Origin: Tubulanus polymorphus
Taxonomy: Eukaryota; Nemertea; Palaeonemertea; Tubulaniformes; Tubulanidae
Reading direction: 5' to 3'
DNA length: 64,000 nt
NCBI RefSeq assembly: GCF_964204645.1
Contig: NC_134032.1
Coordinates: 3,126,916 to 3,190,915 of the forward strand
Under the pieces are notes generated by a model. That model searched no databases and was not told the origin of the DNA. It was given only the letters and a program-made list of their open reading frames with translations. Position numbers and translations under genes: made by a program. This document shows, piece by piece, positions 22,801-35,679 of the stretch. Within the stretch, counting starts at the first letter, position 1. Each line of letters starts with the position of its first letter.

Positions 22801-23101
22801 TTTAGAAATAACACGGGGTATTGCCTGAATCCTTCGTCAGTACTACTCTTATTAAATGTGTCGTTTTAAAAGTCTTGTCCAATTTTTATTGTAGGAAGCG
22901 AGCTAACTTTGAAATTTCCCACTAAATGCAAAAGATTTTTACGTAGGGTTTTGAACGAACAACGTTTCGATTTGTAATTGTAACGTGCGCATTTGAGCCT
23001 GTAACGTGCACATTTCACTAGTGTGAACGTGCGTATCGGTACCAACATGCGAAACTTGTCAAACTTTTGCGTTCAAGACGTTTAAACTGAACACTAAAGG
23101 A

Positions 23102-23152
23102 GATATTATATCATATCATATCATATCATATCATATCATATCATATCATATA
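23102..23152. repeat. (TCATA)n microsatellite in the left arm
   Basis: About nine ATCAT pentamers. The right arm has only about four at 27455-27480, so the arms differ in repeat number. Confidence 0.85.
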
Positions 23153-24527
23153 TATATGAATAATGAATAGATGGAAGATAATGTAGTAGTTTTGAATGTT
23201 TCGTAACTGCCGTCCACTGACCGCAGATCATCAAAGTTAATCGCCTCATATGAAATATGTATTCGTTATAAGGGATGTAGTAGTTCAGTGAGAATTCAAA
23301 CTTATGGGTAATTTTAAGTGATCACAACGCTGACCAATAGAGAAAGCTGTATCACAACAGAAGTGCGACTAACGTATCTTATTGAAACATTGTAAAATAC
23401 CGGAGAGTAAATGGGAGAACCCTGAATTCGAAACAATTCCACACTCGGATCGTTTACTTTGAAAACACAATTTGCAATTTGTGGACATGCATTATTTCTG
23501 CACCAAAAGCATGAAGTATATTATCTTTGCTCGTAAAAATTTGAAATTTTGAGGAAGATTTTTGGCCTCGTTTACCTGTGAACACGTCCTTCATATATCT
23601 TCTAAGACCGATCTTGATATAATGCTGAGAGTTTAGAGAAAATTATGGTAGGATGTAAACTTAGGCCGCTTCGTATCCGTGGAAGGTTGCTAATTATTGA
23701 TCTTATACACAATAATCATAAGTACGTAACACGAGACTCCATAGAATATCGTTTTTCAATCATACGTACACAAATTATTGCGATATAAAGATAAATAGTA
23801 CTTTAATATACTTTTTACTTCTTATACTGAATATTTCTTTAGTAGTATTAATAAAGAGTGGATCAGCAGGCTACCTGAGCCCATTCCACGATTTGAGGTC
23901 AGTTGCCAAAAGTTAGTAAGTTTACATACCAGTGGATAGTTAACATTTAAAATGACAATTAAAACTTCATTGCTAAAAATAACTTTGTATTCGTAGAATA
24001 GTTACACTCAAATGCGGAGAATTGATAATACTATAATACGATACGAAAATTCACTGTGTACAAATTCAAAAAGATGATCTCTAGTGAACGATCGAACGTT
24101 GTGTCGTTATTTTCTAATGATAAAACTTGGTTTGAGATTTGAAATGTGTACATATTGGATCTTTTTCATATTAACAGTGTATTTGGTCATGTATCATATT
24201 GTATAATGGTTAATTTAAACTAACTGGTTTTAGAGTTGTATCCTTAAATCCTGTAATAGAGGATGCAATCTTTTTGCGGCAAACAGTACAAATAGCTAGA
24301 AAAAGCAACGATAGTGCATTGGTAAACTTAAAGCAAGCGTACAATTGGTTGTTTAGGTTTTTCGTTGGGAAAATTAATGTTTAATCATTATTGAAATATC
24401 CGAGGCGAGCTTTTCCAGGAATTTACAAAGTTGAGCTTTACACAAGGAATTTTTTTTGTGGTCCGATATCCGTGATTACCTCTGGCTTGGAGAGATACAA
24501 TCTAAAACCAACCGTCGAGTCAAATAT

Positions 24528-25172
24528 TTTCGTAAAAGCGCCTTTAGTCGTCATGAACACCCGATTTGAATTCAAATTCAAAAGACTCCTAAAAACGCAC
24601 CTGTTTACTCGATTACTGTAAAGCGCTTGAGCATTTATATGCAAGAATCAGTGAAATTGGCGCTTTATCAGTTGTATTCATCATTCAAACCATTATTCTC
24701 CTTATCCTATGAATTTGGAGACCCATCCTCGCATGAGAATGAATATAATGTGATTCAATTAAAGATGACACATGGCCTCAATATCATAACGTTATGTTTT
24801 TTAACGGGTGGGCGAGATTATATTCTTATGTTTTTGTTTCTCTGAATGTCGCTATTTAAGAGTTCAATAATAATTTCAGTCAACCAAACAAAGGATTTTT
24901 CTGTATGTTTCGTGTCCTGTTTTTCCATAACCCTAGGACTGCATTTTAGGTATTTTTCCTGGATGACCGAACGCTGCTGTTCTTTTCTAGTAATTTGATG
25001 ATATCTGTCGAAATCTAAATTTTAAAAAGGAATCAGGCATATCTCCTTGTTTGATTAAGTAAGAACTCAACTTTAAGGGACACTCCCTTAAAGGCGCCGA
25101 AGTAAAATTAGGAGTCTTTTGAATTTGAATTCAAATCGGGTGTTCATGACGACTATAGGCGCTTTTACGAAA
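24528..25172. repeat. Inverted repeat inside the foldback centre
   Basis: 24528-24597 (GTAAAAGCGCC, GTCGTCATGAACACCCGA, AAAAGACTCCTAA) recurs inverted at 25105-25172. This makes a second, nested palindrome of about 68-bp arms. Confidence 0.8.
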
Positions 25173-25549
25173 CTGAATCTTTGTAAATCGATTTAAGTTT
25201 CACGTTTACGGCACGCGGTCGGTTAGTGAATCCGATTTGGTAAATCAAATCGTTTATGGACGCGGTTTAGTAAATTGATTTATTAAATCGACTAACTTGC
25301 TCGGCGAGCAAGTTAGTGGCGATTTAGTCAGTGAAATCCAACTTGGCGTCCTCTTCGACCGCAGGCTAAAGACATCTATTGCAGACCATCATCTATCAAT
25401 AATTCGGTCACCATTGACGCCCATTTTCTTTCGAATCGCGACCTTTAGATTGATAAATTGATTCGACTCGTTTACGAAAAACGATTCGATTTACAACATC
25501 GAATCGGAATTTAATTAAACCGAATCAGATTCAATTTCGTAAAAGCGCC
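25156..25549. mobile_element. MITE with GGCGCTTTTACGAAA termini, nested in the foldback element
   Basis: The left end reads AGGCGCTTTTACGAAACTGA and the reverse complement of the right end reads AGGCGCTTTTACGAAATTGA. TAT flanks both ends as a possible 3-bp duplication. The interior has many AAATCGATTT-like palindromic phrases and no coding frame. Confidence 0.75.
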
Positions 25550-28500
25550 TTATAATTGAGCATTTTAGGGCTGGAGCAAGAAACGTGTGGGATCGTCCGC
25601 CAAGGTATCGCTAAGGAGTCAGTCCGTGGTGGCTTTTGAAAGCGACGACCGCATATGAATGCATTGATTGAATGACATCTCAAAAGTCAGATTATATAAA
25701 ATTAAACATGATATACGGAAAGGTTCTTCCAATTAGGCCTATACTGGTAAAAATGAAATGACCCAATATGTGACATAAATGTTCAATCAAAAAGTAGAAA
25801 GTGAATCCGTAATTCAGTATGGTAGGCCTATTGTTACAACATCAAACACTAAAATTCAATCCTTTGTTAAATTGGAAGCCAGTGTAGATGAGCAAGTATC
25901 GTGGTCCCTGATTTTAGTTATCGTAATAATTCAAGGCACGCGATTTTGAACTGTTCAACAAGTTGGAGTTTGTGTAAAGATGAATGAGTTTGAAATGGAG
26001 TGGACTTCAGATATTACTGTTTGCATGCCTATGTCTATTACTTAATCTTTTTACTAATCATAGAAAATTGTGGTAAAATATTTGACTCGACGGTTGGTTT
26101 TAGATTGTATCTCTCCAAGCCAGAGGTAATCACGGATATCGGACCACAAAAAAAATTCCTTGTGTAAAGCTCAACTTTGTAAATTCCTGGAAAAGCTCGC
26201 CTCGGATATTTCAATAATGATTAAACATAAATTTTCCCAACGAAAAACCTAAACAACCAATTGTACGCTTGCTTTAAGTTTACCAATGCACTATCGTTGC
26301 TTTTTCTAGCTATTTGTACTGTTTGCCACAAAAAGATTGCATCCTCTATTACAGGATTTAAGGATACAACTCTAAAACCAGTTAGTTTAAATTAACCATT
26401 ATACAATATGATACATGACCAAATACACTGTTAATATGAAAAAGATCCAATATGTACACATTTCAAATCTCAAACCAAGTTTTATCATTAGAAAATAACG
26501 ACACAACGTTCGATCGTTCACTAGAGATCATCTTTTTGAATTTGTACACAGTGAATTTTCGTATCGTATTATAGTATTATCAATTCTCCGCATTTGAGTG
26601 TAACTATTCTACGAATACAAAGTTATTTTTAGCAATGAAGTTTTAATTGTCATTTTAAATGTTAACTATCCACTGGTATGTAAAATTACTAACTTTTGGC
26701 AACTGACCTCAAATCGTGGAATGGGCTCAGGTAGCCTGCTGATCCACTCTTTATTAATACTACTAAAGAAATATTCAGTATAAGAAGTAAAAAGTATATT
26801 AAAGTACTATTTATCTTTATATCGCAATAATTTGTGTACGTATGATTGAAAAACGATATTCTATGGAGTCTCGTGTTACGTACTTATGATTATTGTGTAT
26901 AAGATCAATAATTAGCAACCTTCCACGGATACGAAGCGGCCTAAGTTTACATCCTACCATAATTTTCTCTAAACTCTCAGCATTATATCAAGATCGGTCT
27001 TAGAAGATATATGAAGGACGTGTTCACAGGTTAACGAGGCCAAAAATCTTCCTCAAAATTTCAAATTTTTACGAGCAAAGATAATATACTTCATGCTTTT
27101 GGTGCAGAAATAATGCATGTCCACAAATTGCAAATTGTGTTTTCAAAGTAAACGATCCGAGTGTGAAATTGTTTCGAATTCAGGGTTCTCCCATTTACTC
27201 TCCGGTATTTTAAATGTTTCAATAAGATACGGTAGTCGCACTTCTGTTGTGATACAGCTTTCTCTATTGGTCAGCGTTGTGATCACTTAAAATTACCCAT
27301 AAGTTTGAATTCTCACTGAACTACTACATCCCTTATAACGAATATATATTTCAAATGAGGCGATTAACTTTGATGATCTGCGGTCAGTGGACAGCAGTTA
27401 CGAAACATTCAAAACTACTACATTATCTTCCATCTATTCATTATTCATAAATTATATGATATGATATGATATGATATAATATCTCCTTTAGTGTTCAGTT
27501 TAAACGTCTTGAACGCAAAAGTTTGACAAGTTTCGCATGTTGGTACCGATACGCACGTTCACACTAGTGAAATGTGCACGTTACAGGCTCAAATGCGCAC
27601 GTTACAATTACAAATCGAAACGTTGTTCGTTCAAAACCCGATGTGAAAATCTTTTGCATTTAGTGGGAAATTTCAAAGTTAGCTCGCTTCCTACAATAAA
27701 AATTGGACAAGACTTTTAAAACGACACATATAATAAGAGTAGTACTGACGAAGGATTCAGGCAATACCCCGTGTTATTTCTAAAAACATTTAACCGGTAA
27801 TTAGACAGTACTGGTGTAGCTTGTACAGGTAAAAGAGTTGTTATATTTACGTTCAGACCGAATGAAATTATTTGATACGAGACACGACTAAGTTGTGTCC
27901 GAAACAGATAAATATAGCTATGTGGTCAGTATTGGTCGAGATTTGGTCACTTGAATAGTTGTTAGATGAAAGCCCACACCATTTCTAATTATTTGACACC
28001 AAACACGACTGTGTTGCTTCTAGAATAAACAAATTACTTTAAGGTCAGTATTGGTAAAATATTGGTCAGTTAAATAGTTGTTAGATCATAGCCCGCACCG
28101 TATCTAGTAGCTCGACGCCCAAACACGATTTTATTGCTTTACTAAACATATGAATTACATATGGTGGGTTCTAGTTAGTGGTAACTGGTCAGTACTGGTC
28201 AAGCATTGGTCAGTTAAACAATTTTTAGTTTAATATCCACATTATATCTAGTTATTTGACACCAAATAACTTAATTGTTTGCAAAACAGATAATTTACTA
28301 TATAGCCAGTACTGGTCATGCATTGGTCAGTTGATAGACCAAGGTCCACGCCACGAGTTATTTGATACTAAACATTATTGTGTCGTTTCGGAAAATTTAT
28401 CTGTTGGGCAATTTGTGGTCAGCCCTGGTTCGTTATTTCTTATTTTGCGGGCATTTTATCTCGAACCACCGAAAGACTGAATTAGGCTACTAATTAATTC

Positions 28501-28798
28501 AACAGATCATTAATTAATGGAAATGAAGATCAGTGTTAACTAAGTCCTTAGTCTGAATGAAATGTATGTGGTATTATATGGGTGCTATGGTGCTGTACAC
28601 CGAACTGTAACTTTTTATTTTCACTACTACCGTAATCGACTATGATGTTTTCAAGTGGTCTTAAGTACCGCTAATAGCCGAAAGTCGTTGATTTATGTGA
28701 AATTTACACACAGCGCCACCCGTTGGTAGTAAAACTAACCCGAGCAATACGGGTGTTAGCCTAAATAGATACGCTAGCAAACCGGCATTCTCATAATG

Positions 28799-29672
28799 GT
28801 GAAATACCAACTGCGCACCCCTCGACGGAGAAACCCATCCTCATCGGAGCTGCACCGTCGATGTCATACAACTACACTTCGGATACCCCTGAGGACCATA
28901 CTCTCATCTGGAAAATTTGCGTCTCGAAATGTGCTTCCTTTCTATCTAGTCAACACGCGGGATCATCAACTAAGAGAACTTCTACATCATTACCCGAAAA
29001 AAATAACTAAAATAAACGATCGGACTATTTACACGTAGAAAACGACCAAAAAAATAAAAAAATGGACGAAATGATCTTCAACCTTGTAATTGACGGACGC
29101 CGGGCGCCGAAGGCACCCGGAGGATGTCCCTTTGGTAAACGTGTAGACTAGCTGACAAAGTCAGAAAAAAATGACGTCACTTGACGTCCGGTTTGAAGAG
29201 CTCAGACCACTATTCCAAAATCTTCTATATCCTATAGTAAAAACAAGAAATTCAAGAGTTTAGTTCATATATAAGCGCGTAAATTCAGGGGAAATCCTGC
29301 TTATGGCTCATAGGCCAGCATCTTAGCTACGCATTGAAGTGGTTTTCGCCCCACATACCCAACCTAACTTTTGAAATAATCAAACCTTTAGAAAGGAGGG
29401 GTATCCCGGTACAGGTATGCCAGTACATCCGAGCCAAATATCTAAGGGAATCCCCCACCGTGTTTGGTACCCTTACTCCAAGCAAAAAAAGTCCAGGGAA
29501 TCCCTTATTTCATCATCAATCTGTCTCTCAGGATCAATGGATTTCATACATATAACCGAAATTCGTTACCTATTCCATTTGCAGAAATTATGGCAACATT
29601 TATGGGGGACCTCTTCTTCACTCTAGGTACTATTTTTGGGGTCCGGCCCTACGCATTTTCGAGCTACTAACC
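28799..29672. other. Intergenic sequence without supported genes
   Basis: Several 60-80 residue frames occur but show no domain, signal peptide or splice context. Confidence 0.4.
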
Positions 29673-30224
29673 TACTAATGTCTATTTATTAATTGATGAG
29701 ACCTGTTTTTCTTGGATATTTTGCTAACTTTTTGGGGTACATACCTCATTTATGTCTTAACAGAATGCCAAAAATCGCGGACAACAACTGAATATCCGAT
29801 ATATTTCCAGTTCTGTACCAATTAGATGCATTGGCAAAAAGACTCCTTAAGTCCAGTTGAATGAGAGAGAAAATCCTCCATTTTGTCAAATTTCTTGAAT
29901 TTTTACATTGTCACCATGCCTACGAAATGAAGTTATTTTTCTTGTGGGGTCTCAACAACTAAATCAGGGTGGCGTAGGCATGGTAACAATGTTCAAATCC
30001 AAGAAATTTGACAAAATGGAGGATTTTCTCTCTCATTCAACTGGACTTAAGGAGTCTTTTTGCCAATCCATCTAATTGGTACAGAACTGGAAATATATCG
30101 GATATTCAGTTGTTGTCCGCGATTTTTGGCATTCTGTTAAGACATAAATGAGGTATGTACCCCAAAAAGTAAGCAAAATATCCAAGAAAAACAGGTCTCA
30201 TCAATTAATAAATAGACATTAGTA
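29673..30224. repeat. Foldback repeat with ~255-bp arms
   Basis: Starting from TACTAATGTCTATTTATTAA at the left and its complement at the right, two arms mirror each other to a spacer of about 40 bp near 29930-29970. Small substitutions separate the arms. It is non-coding. Confidence 0.85.
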
Positions 30225-30449
30225 ATTGTGGTCTGATGCCTGAAGTTCATGGGGAAATCGGAAGTAGAATTACGTCACGCTAAAATCCGGCAGCCCATTA
30301 ACTAAATAAAATAAGCCAATTTATGGATCGGGTTATTTCAGAATTTATTTATTTCATGAAATTTCGAACAAGATTGGGTCGATGAATAGTTTAACAATGA
30401 ACCGCGTTGATCGAACGAGTTCGAAAATAGCTGAAATCCCCTTAGCAAC

Positions 30450-30740
30450 GGGAGTGAATTCATAATAAACAAACCACGCGCCGGCCGCGGCCCGGTGCCA
30501 CGCGGTTCGGCGCGCAGGTTCGAATTCCGGAGAATTACGCTCTCGCGCGCGCAGCTGTCATTCCCAGCGGCAGCACTGAAATACACTTTTTTAATCAAAA
30601 GTAACGACCCTAAAAACTGCGGTGAGAGTCGCGTTAGAGTCTTAAAATTTCTCGGCCAGCGCGGCGGCGGATCGGCACGGAAGGCGTAGTCTCGCTCTCG
30701 AGCAGCAGCGACATCGCGGTCGGCAAAAACATTAGTCTCC
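30450..30740. promoter_or_regulatory. CpG-rich block, possible promoter
   Basis: An abrupt GC- and CpG-rich stretch (CGCGCCGGCCGCGGCCCGG, CTCGCGCGCGCAGC) lies in AT-rich surroundings. No convincing coding exon was found beside it, so promoter function is inference. Confidence 0.35.
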
Positions 30741-32888
30741 GCCCCTTCTTCAGCAAATAAGGAATTCGGAATCGCTGGCCACGTGCACTGCTTATTTTGA
30801 ACCGTATTCCCGGCGGATTAGAAAGAAATGTATATTTTTCGCAAGAGAAATCAATTTTTGTACAGACATACGCATTTCCTGCTAATTCGAGTTTTTTCTA
30901 GCAGAAAATAATTTTCCGATTTGTGCGTTTCAAACGCGTATTCGATTTTTTTTCTTTTTGAAGCTAATTAAGAAATGCGTTGTAATCTTCTCATCTTCCT
31001 TTTATTTCCAAATGGAGCTAATTTCTAAATTAACTACCAGGTCAAAATTCTTCAATATTGCAAAAACCCCTCTCAGTTTCCACCATAGAAATGTCATTGG
31101 TTACATTATGGTTTCACAAGGAGTTTTAAACCATTAAAAAATGACACTTTATCTAAACCGAAAGAATAATCTTTTTAGCAGACAGTGGTACCGAGACCTG
31201 ATTTATAAGAAATTTTTCAAGTTTTTTTTCTCGCAAAAATTAAAACATTAAATTTCATTTGATCTTATAATATAAGATTAAAGAATTATGAGGTTTGATT
31301 CATTTCTGAAATTTGGGCTTATAATATATCAAGCCCAAATTTCAGAAATGAATCAAAACTTACAGTTACAGAGTTACAGTTTCATCTTCTTTCTTCCCAC
31401 CCCTTAACTCGAGCATTAATTTTAAATTTTCCAAGTTTTGACTAAGAATTGATTTAATTTCTTCATTAATTCATTGCTTTGGGTTCAACTACAGTACAAT
31501 TTCAATATGAAATATTGGAGTTGATTCTCTTTCCAGTTTCATTAACAACATTTAAGTGTGCTCCTTGTCACTGACAATATTTTGAGTGTTTTCGACTTCG
31601 TTACCCCGTACTTGAGGTTGTTTTCCCCCATCGCTATCATTTCTTACTATGAAAAATTGAATCAAGCTGTGACGAGGCGTCCGTCACTTAGATTTCATCT
31701 ATTACATATTATCATATTATGTAGTACAGCTTATTTTTTGCGACAGCGCCACGGCGCTGGAGCATATTAACCATCTGGTGTCTTCCAATACCACCACCCA
31801 GTGGGCTCAAATTCAAGTTCAAATATACTTTATTGATACTCATCAAATATACTTAATTGTTACTTTATTCAATACAATATTGTTCCCAGTACTGCAAATA
31901 CATCAGATTTCTGCAATTAAGTAGAAAGAACACAAATAAAATTAAGAATCTTTTAGTATTCAGAAAACAACGTACAAGTTATTTTTCAATTTTAATTAGC
32001 AATGAGATAATTTTTTTGCGACGCTCACGCATTCCCTTTCTGGAAGGCAGATCGGCTCTTCCCTGAAAAATTAATTGCTGAATCGACGTCCCGCTAATGA
32101 TGAAAACTATCTTTAGATCCCCTGATTTCAAAATTCAAAAATATAGATTTATATGAACCTTAGGTCTACCTTGTAATTAACAAATTATTCGAAAGCAAAG
32201 ATCTTGCATTCGAGTTTATTCATTTTAAGCAGTTTCGTTATTTCAAGCCCCGGATTGATTGTCTAAATCTCTTTGCTCCTCTCATGACTTGTATTCAATT
32301 AAATTTTCTATTCTCATTCTACAATTGGTACGTGAATACTATCAACGGTAGCATTTCTTTCTTTTCATTTCGTTTTTCATAATGATTTTGTAATATTTAA
32401 ATCTTCATTTTATCGTGACGGGTGCTTCCGCTTTTAAACTGTTAGTTTATTACTTCAGATTTTGTAATCTTCATTAATTTATTCATTCTTTATGACTTCT
32501 CTCTCCAAAATCGGAATAATTGTATCCTTAGACGCTTTTGATCTTGATTTTTAATGACTTTGCAAAACCACCTGTTGCAGTATATTTCCTTTTAGAAATA
32601 TACCTTGTCTCCCTCTCTTATGCTGCAACCACCATGACACGTAGACACAAATATATCAGTTGATAATAATATCAAGACAGCGTTTCTTGTGTTCATCATA
32701 ACCTAGAGGAAACCATCACATAATCCATATATCTAACGTACGTACATACACACCGCAGTGCATGGCATTCACGTATAACCGCGCGTTGCACTACTGCGCT
32801 CTCCTAGCGCGTACTATAAATACTGTCATACGCTGTCTGTTCGTTTAAGACGTTTTTAATTGAAATAAGCTTTATTAGGAACGCATTT
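30741..32888. other. AT-rich intergenic sequence
   Basis: No gene is supported. A palindrome near 31300-31350 (AAATTTGGGCTT/AAGCCCAAATTT) and a possible non-LTR tail in reverse orientation at about 31805-31890 (AATATACTTTATTGATACTC) are the only structures noted. Confidence 0.4.
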
Positions 32889-33092
32889 GGTAAAAGTGCA
32901 GATCCGCACCTCTCGTGATTGACGCAATCTGCTGAATGACAGAATCCAGGCTAAAATCTTTCTAGTGAAGATTTAAAATTAACCAATGGCAATGTACTGA
33001 ATTGCTGATGATATTTTGAATCTGAAACAATGATATTTAATGTAATTGATTGAACCGTTTAACGCGGAGAGGTGCGGATCTGCACTTTTACC
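32889..33092. mobile_element. MITE with ~26-bp terminal inverted repeats
   Basis: The left end reads TGGTAAAAGTGCAGATCCGC, then ACCTCTC. The right end is its exact inverse over at least 26 bp. The unit is about 204 bp with a non-coding interior. Confidence 0.85.
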
Positions 33093-33735
33093 ACGCTTTT
33101 TGTCGTGGATAATCATTTGAACTATTTCTGTGGCAACTATAAATAAGTGTGCTCCTCTTTTAATTTCGTAAGATGCTTCGTCGATGGATACTTAGATTAA
33201 TAGTTTAAGGTAACCTGGTTGGTATAAGCCCATCCGATTATAAAAAGCTTACCACCAACGATTAGGTAACTAACTAACAGACACAGGGACCTCATTCGGT
33301 GTCAATAACCACTTTCACTAGGCCGTACTAGCTGCGTGCACATGGTGCAGGCGATAGTTTCACAGATTTAGTTGAGCTGTTACAATTCCTTTTTATCCTC
33401 TTTTCTACATCTTCAGCAGGTTACCACCAGCTGACGCAACCAGTTTCGCCATATTTTCCCACGGCACCTCGTTTCAGAGGTGTGAAAATGATAATCTGTT
33501 AATCCATTAAACAAGTGCTGAAAACTGCTGAAAACTTTTTGCTTACTAGAGTAATTGTAGGTTTAGCTCCCCTTTTCAACCACCCTCCCCCAACCTCTCA
33601 GTCAGTCTCCCTGTTAATGTGTTTCTCTAATGACTGTTTCAATTATATATTATAGGTTATCCTCTCCGGACTGCCGTGTAAACTTCCTCATTAATACTGG
33701 ACGTGGACTTCAACCGAAATTCATCAGTTTTACTT
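33093..33735. other. Intergenic sequence without supported genes
   Basis: Nothing recognised on either strand. Confidence 0.35.
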
Positions 33736-33739
33736 CTTC

Positions 33740-33895
33740 AGTCCACTTCTTCTGGACTACTAGTGAACTAACCGGACTATATGTTAACTAACCGGACTAC
33801 TAGTGAACAGACCGGACTATAAGTGACCTAACTGGACTATAAGTGAATTTACTGGATGTGAACTAACTGGACTATATTAGTTCACTAACTAGATA
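33740..33895. repeat. Degenerate ~24-bp tandem repeat (AACTAACCGGACTAT type)
   Basis: About six units of GGACTAYWAGTGAACTAACC-like sequence are present, with substitutions and one shortened unit. Confidence 0.75.
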
Positions 33896-34162
33896 GTGAA
33901 TTGGTACTCGTGAAAAAACATCAGTGGTGGACTCCTGAAGGCCAGACAAAGATCAGTCGAACTTTCTATATGGCAGTGCCACGTTGTGGTGCCAATGTTG
34001 GTTGTTTTACATGTCAGTAAATATGTTGTAACATACCCATCTCAAACTATGGCTGTACTGTGATAGCCTTGTCTTACTATCATTTAGCTGTATTTGTTGT
34101 CTGAGAATAAAACGGCTTTCATATTCATTATTCATGTTAAATTTTTCATTTGTTTGGTTAAA

Positions 34163-34312
34163 TGCCAGTAAATCGCCCCTTAGCCCGACCCTGCCAGTAA
34201 ACAACCCCATAGCCCGACCCTGCCAGTCAATCGCCCCATAGCCCGATCCTGCCAGTAAATCGTCCCATACCTCATCCTGACAGTAAATCGCCGCATAGCT
34301 CACCCTCGCAGG
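34163..34312. repeat. ~36-bp tandem repeat, about five copies
   Basis: Units of CCAGTAAATCGCCCCATAGC plus CCGACCCTG. The open frame on the minus strand here (to 34327) is produced by the repeat and is not taken as a gene. Confidence 0.85.
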
Positions 34313-34640
34313 TACATCTTCGTCCAAAACAGTTCGGTTCTACCAGTCGTACCCTCGGTTTTTGTTGTTAGTAGCCGTCATATTGGCTCCCTCCCCGAAA
34401 AACATACTATTTTTTCTGACTTATTAATGTAATTTTTCTGACTTCATAAAACGTACAAGTTTCCGATCCATACATTGCTACAGCTCCGGACAAATATTTA
34501 CCACATGCAGTTTGTCTGAATTTGGCGTGCACATTTTTATTACCGATCATCCGCCGCCCTAGCAATGAGGCTTGTGTGAGGTTGAAAATATTAATATTTT
34601 TGCAACAGAAAATAAGTCGGAACAAATTGTTAGATGGAAA

Positions 34641-34935
34641 AGGCCAAGCGCCCCAGCTGCTTGACGTTTATTTGAAAAATTATACCAAAACACGTGACAA
34701 CCTAATTTGCTGTCACGTACAAAATTGCAATATCATCAATCTAACAAAGAAATACAAAGTCATACAAAACTAACTAGGTCAACCGCCCCAGCTGGATTGA
34801 CCTAGTTTCTGATTTAAACAATTATCGGAAAAAATACTACGCGGTCAAACGCCCCTGCTGTTTGACCTATTTATGAATACAAGTAACTACACCACTATTA
34901 CTAAGAAGTCAAACGCCCCAGCTGTTTGACCTAGT
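34641..34935. repeat. Four dispersed hairpins of one family (GGTCAAAC-GCCCCAGCT-GTTTGACC)
   Basis: Hairpins centre near 34653, 34789, 34855 and 34920. Their stems have different sequences and lengths but share the loop core GCCCCAGCT, or GCCCCTGCT in one. The second has an 11-bp stem (AACTAGGTCAA/TTGACCTAGTT). Spacing is 65-135 bp. Confidence 0.75.
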
Positions 34936-35431
34936 TCGGAGTAAAAAGTCCTCGATTAATCGTAAGTGGGCTGTAAAAATGGGCTAGAAAAGATTAATCG
35001 TAAGAGGGCCAACAAATGCCGTAGGCGCAGGTAGGGGATGGAGGGTGGTAAAATGTTAAACTTTACGCCTGAGTTCCGGAACTGAAAGGACGTGTTTACT
35101 TCGCGTTGATTGGCTGGTTGGCTAATAGCCCGAGGGCGGCGCCACCGGCTGGTGCTGTTGCCCGCCGGGAGAAGAACTTCATTTTCTGTCTGATGGGCAA
35201 CTGGTCATTCGCACATCATTTGTTTTAGAGACACTGAATACACTTTTTCCTTAGACTTTTTAAACTTCCTGCAACGAAGCGACGGGCTTTAAGTCGAAAA
35301 GCGACTCGACGCCTACCAACGTAATTCGCCGGATTATCGTCGATTAGCGGTACTACATAACCCCAGCGTATTCAAACTTCGAAGCATTTTCAAACTTCAA
35401 AAGGAAAGATGCCATTGATCGCAATTCAAGA

Positions 35432-35655
35432 ATGGCCAGTGACCTACCTGCGTTACCTTTTGAAATCATTCGCCGAAGCTTTTATTATCGGTGATGCAAC
35501 CAATCACCGGCTACGAATTTGAAAGGGGTCAGTTAAAAACTAGTTGGTGCTCCTACAAGTCGTCAATACACTTGGGAATTCTACACAGTGTTGAAGTCTC
35601 TGTCGCTGGATATTGCACAGATAGGACACGTATTGGAAAAAGAGAATTTTCATTA
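35432..35655 (+). CDS. Doubtful two-exon small gene
   Basis: The ATG at 35432 follows a CpG-rich, CCAAT-containing stretch (35090-35330). Its frame begins MASDLPALPFEIIRRSFYYR, which faintly recalls the start of an F-box. A donor (CG|GTGATG) near 35491 could join in phase to an acceptor before TCGTCAATACACTTGG (about 35560). That would give a protein of only about 50 residues. I do not recognise it. It could equally be a decayed first exon. Confidence 0.2.
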
Positions 35656-35679
35656 GATTGTAACAAACGCAGCTGAGCT

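Larger units (their letters stand above)
21842..28798. mobile_element. Giant foldback element with ~2.7-kb inverted arms
   Basis: The left arm (21842-24530) is the reverse complement of the right arm (26075-28798) over nearly its full length, with scattered differences. The outer terminus reads CATTATGAGAATGCCGGTTT on both strands. The 1.54-kb centre (24531-26074) contains a nested MITE and a smaller inverted repeat. No open frame resembles a transposase; the only frames are about 60-75 residues and appear in both arms. Subterminal repeats (about 22270-22800) resemble those of large foldback transposons, which is inference from architecture. No clear target duplication was found. Confidence 0.85.

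Noticed and set aside
22866-23048. 60-residue frame present in both arms of the giant foldback (also 27537-27719)
   Set aside because: Conservation between arms follows from their being inverted copies. There is no domain, and the sequence contains an internal DNA repeat (AACGTGCGCATTT-like).
24391-24845. Short open frames in and near the centre of the foldback element
   Set aside because: No transposase motif (DDE, tyrosine recombinase or HUH) could be seen. The frames overlap an inverted repeat.
34007-34327. 106-residue minus-strand frame
   Set aside because: Largely translation of a 36-bp tandem repeat.
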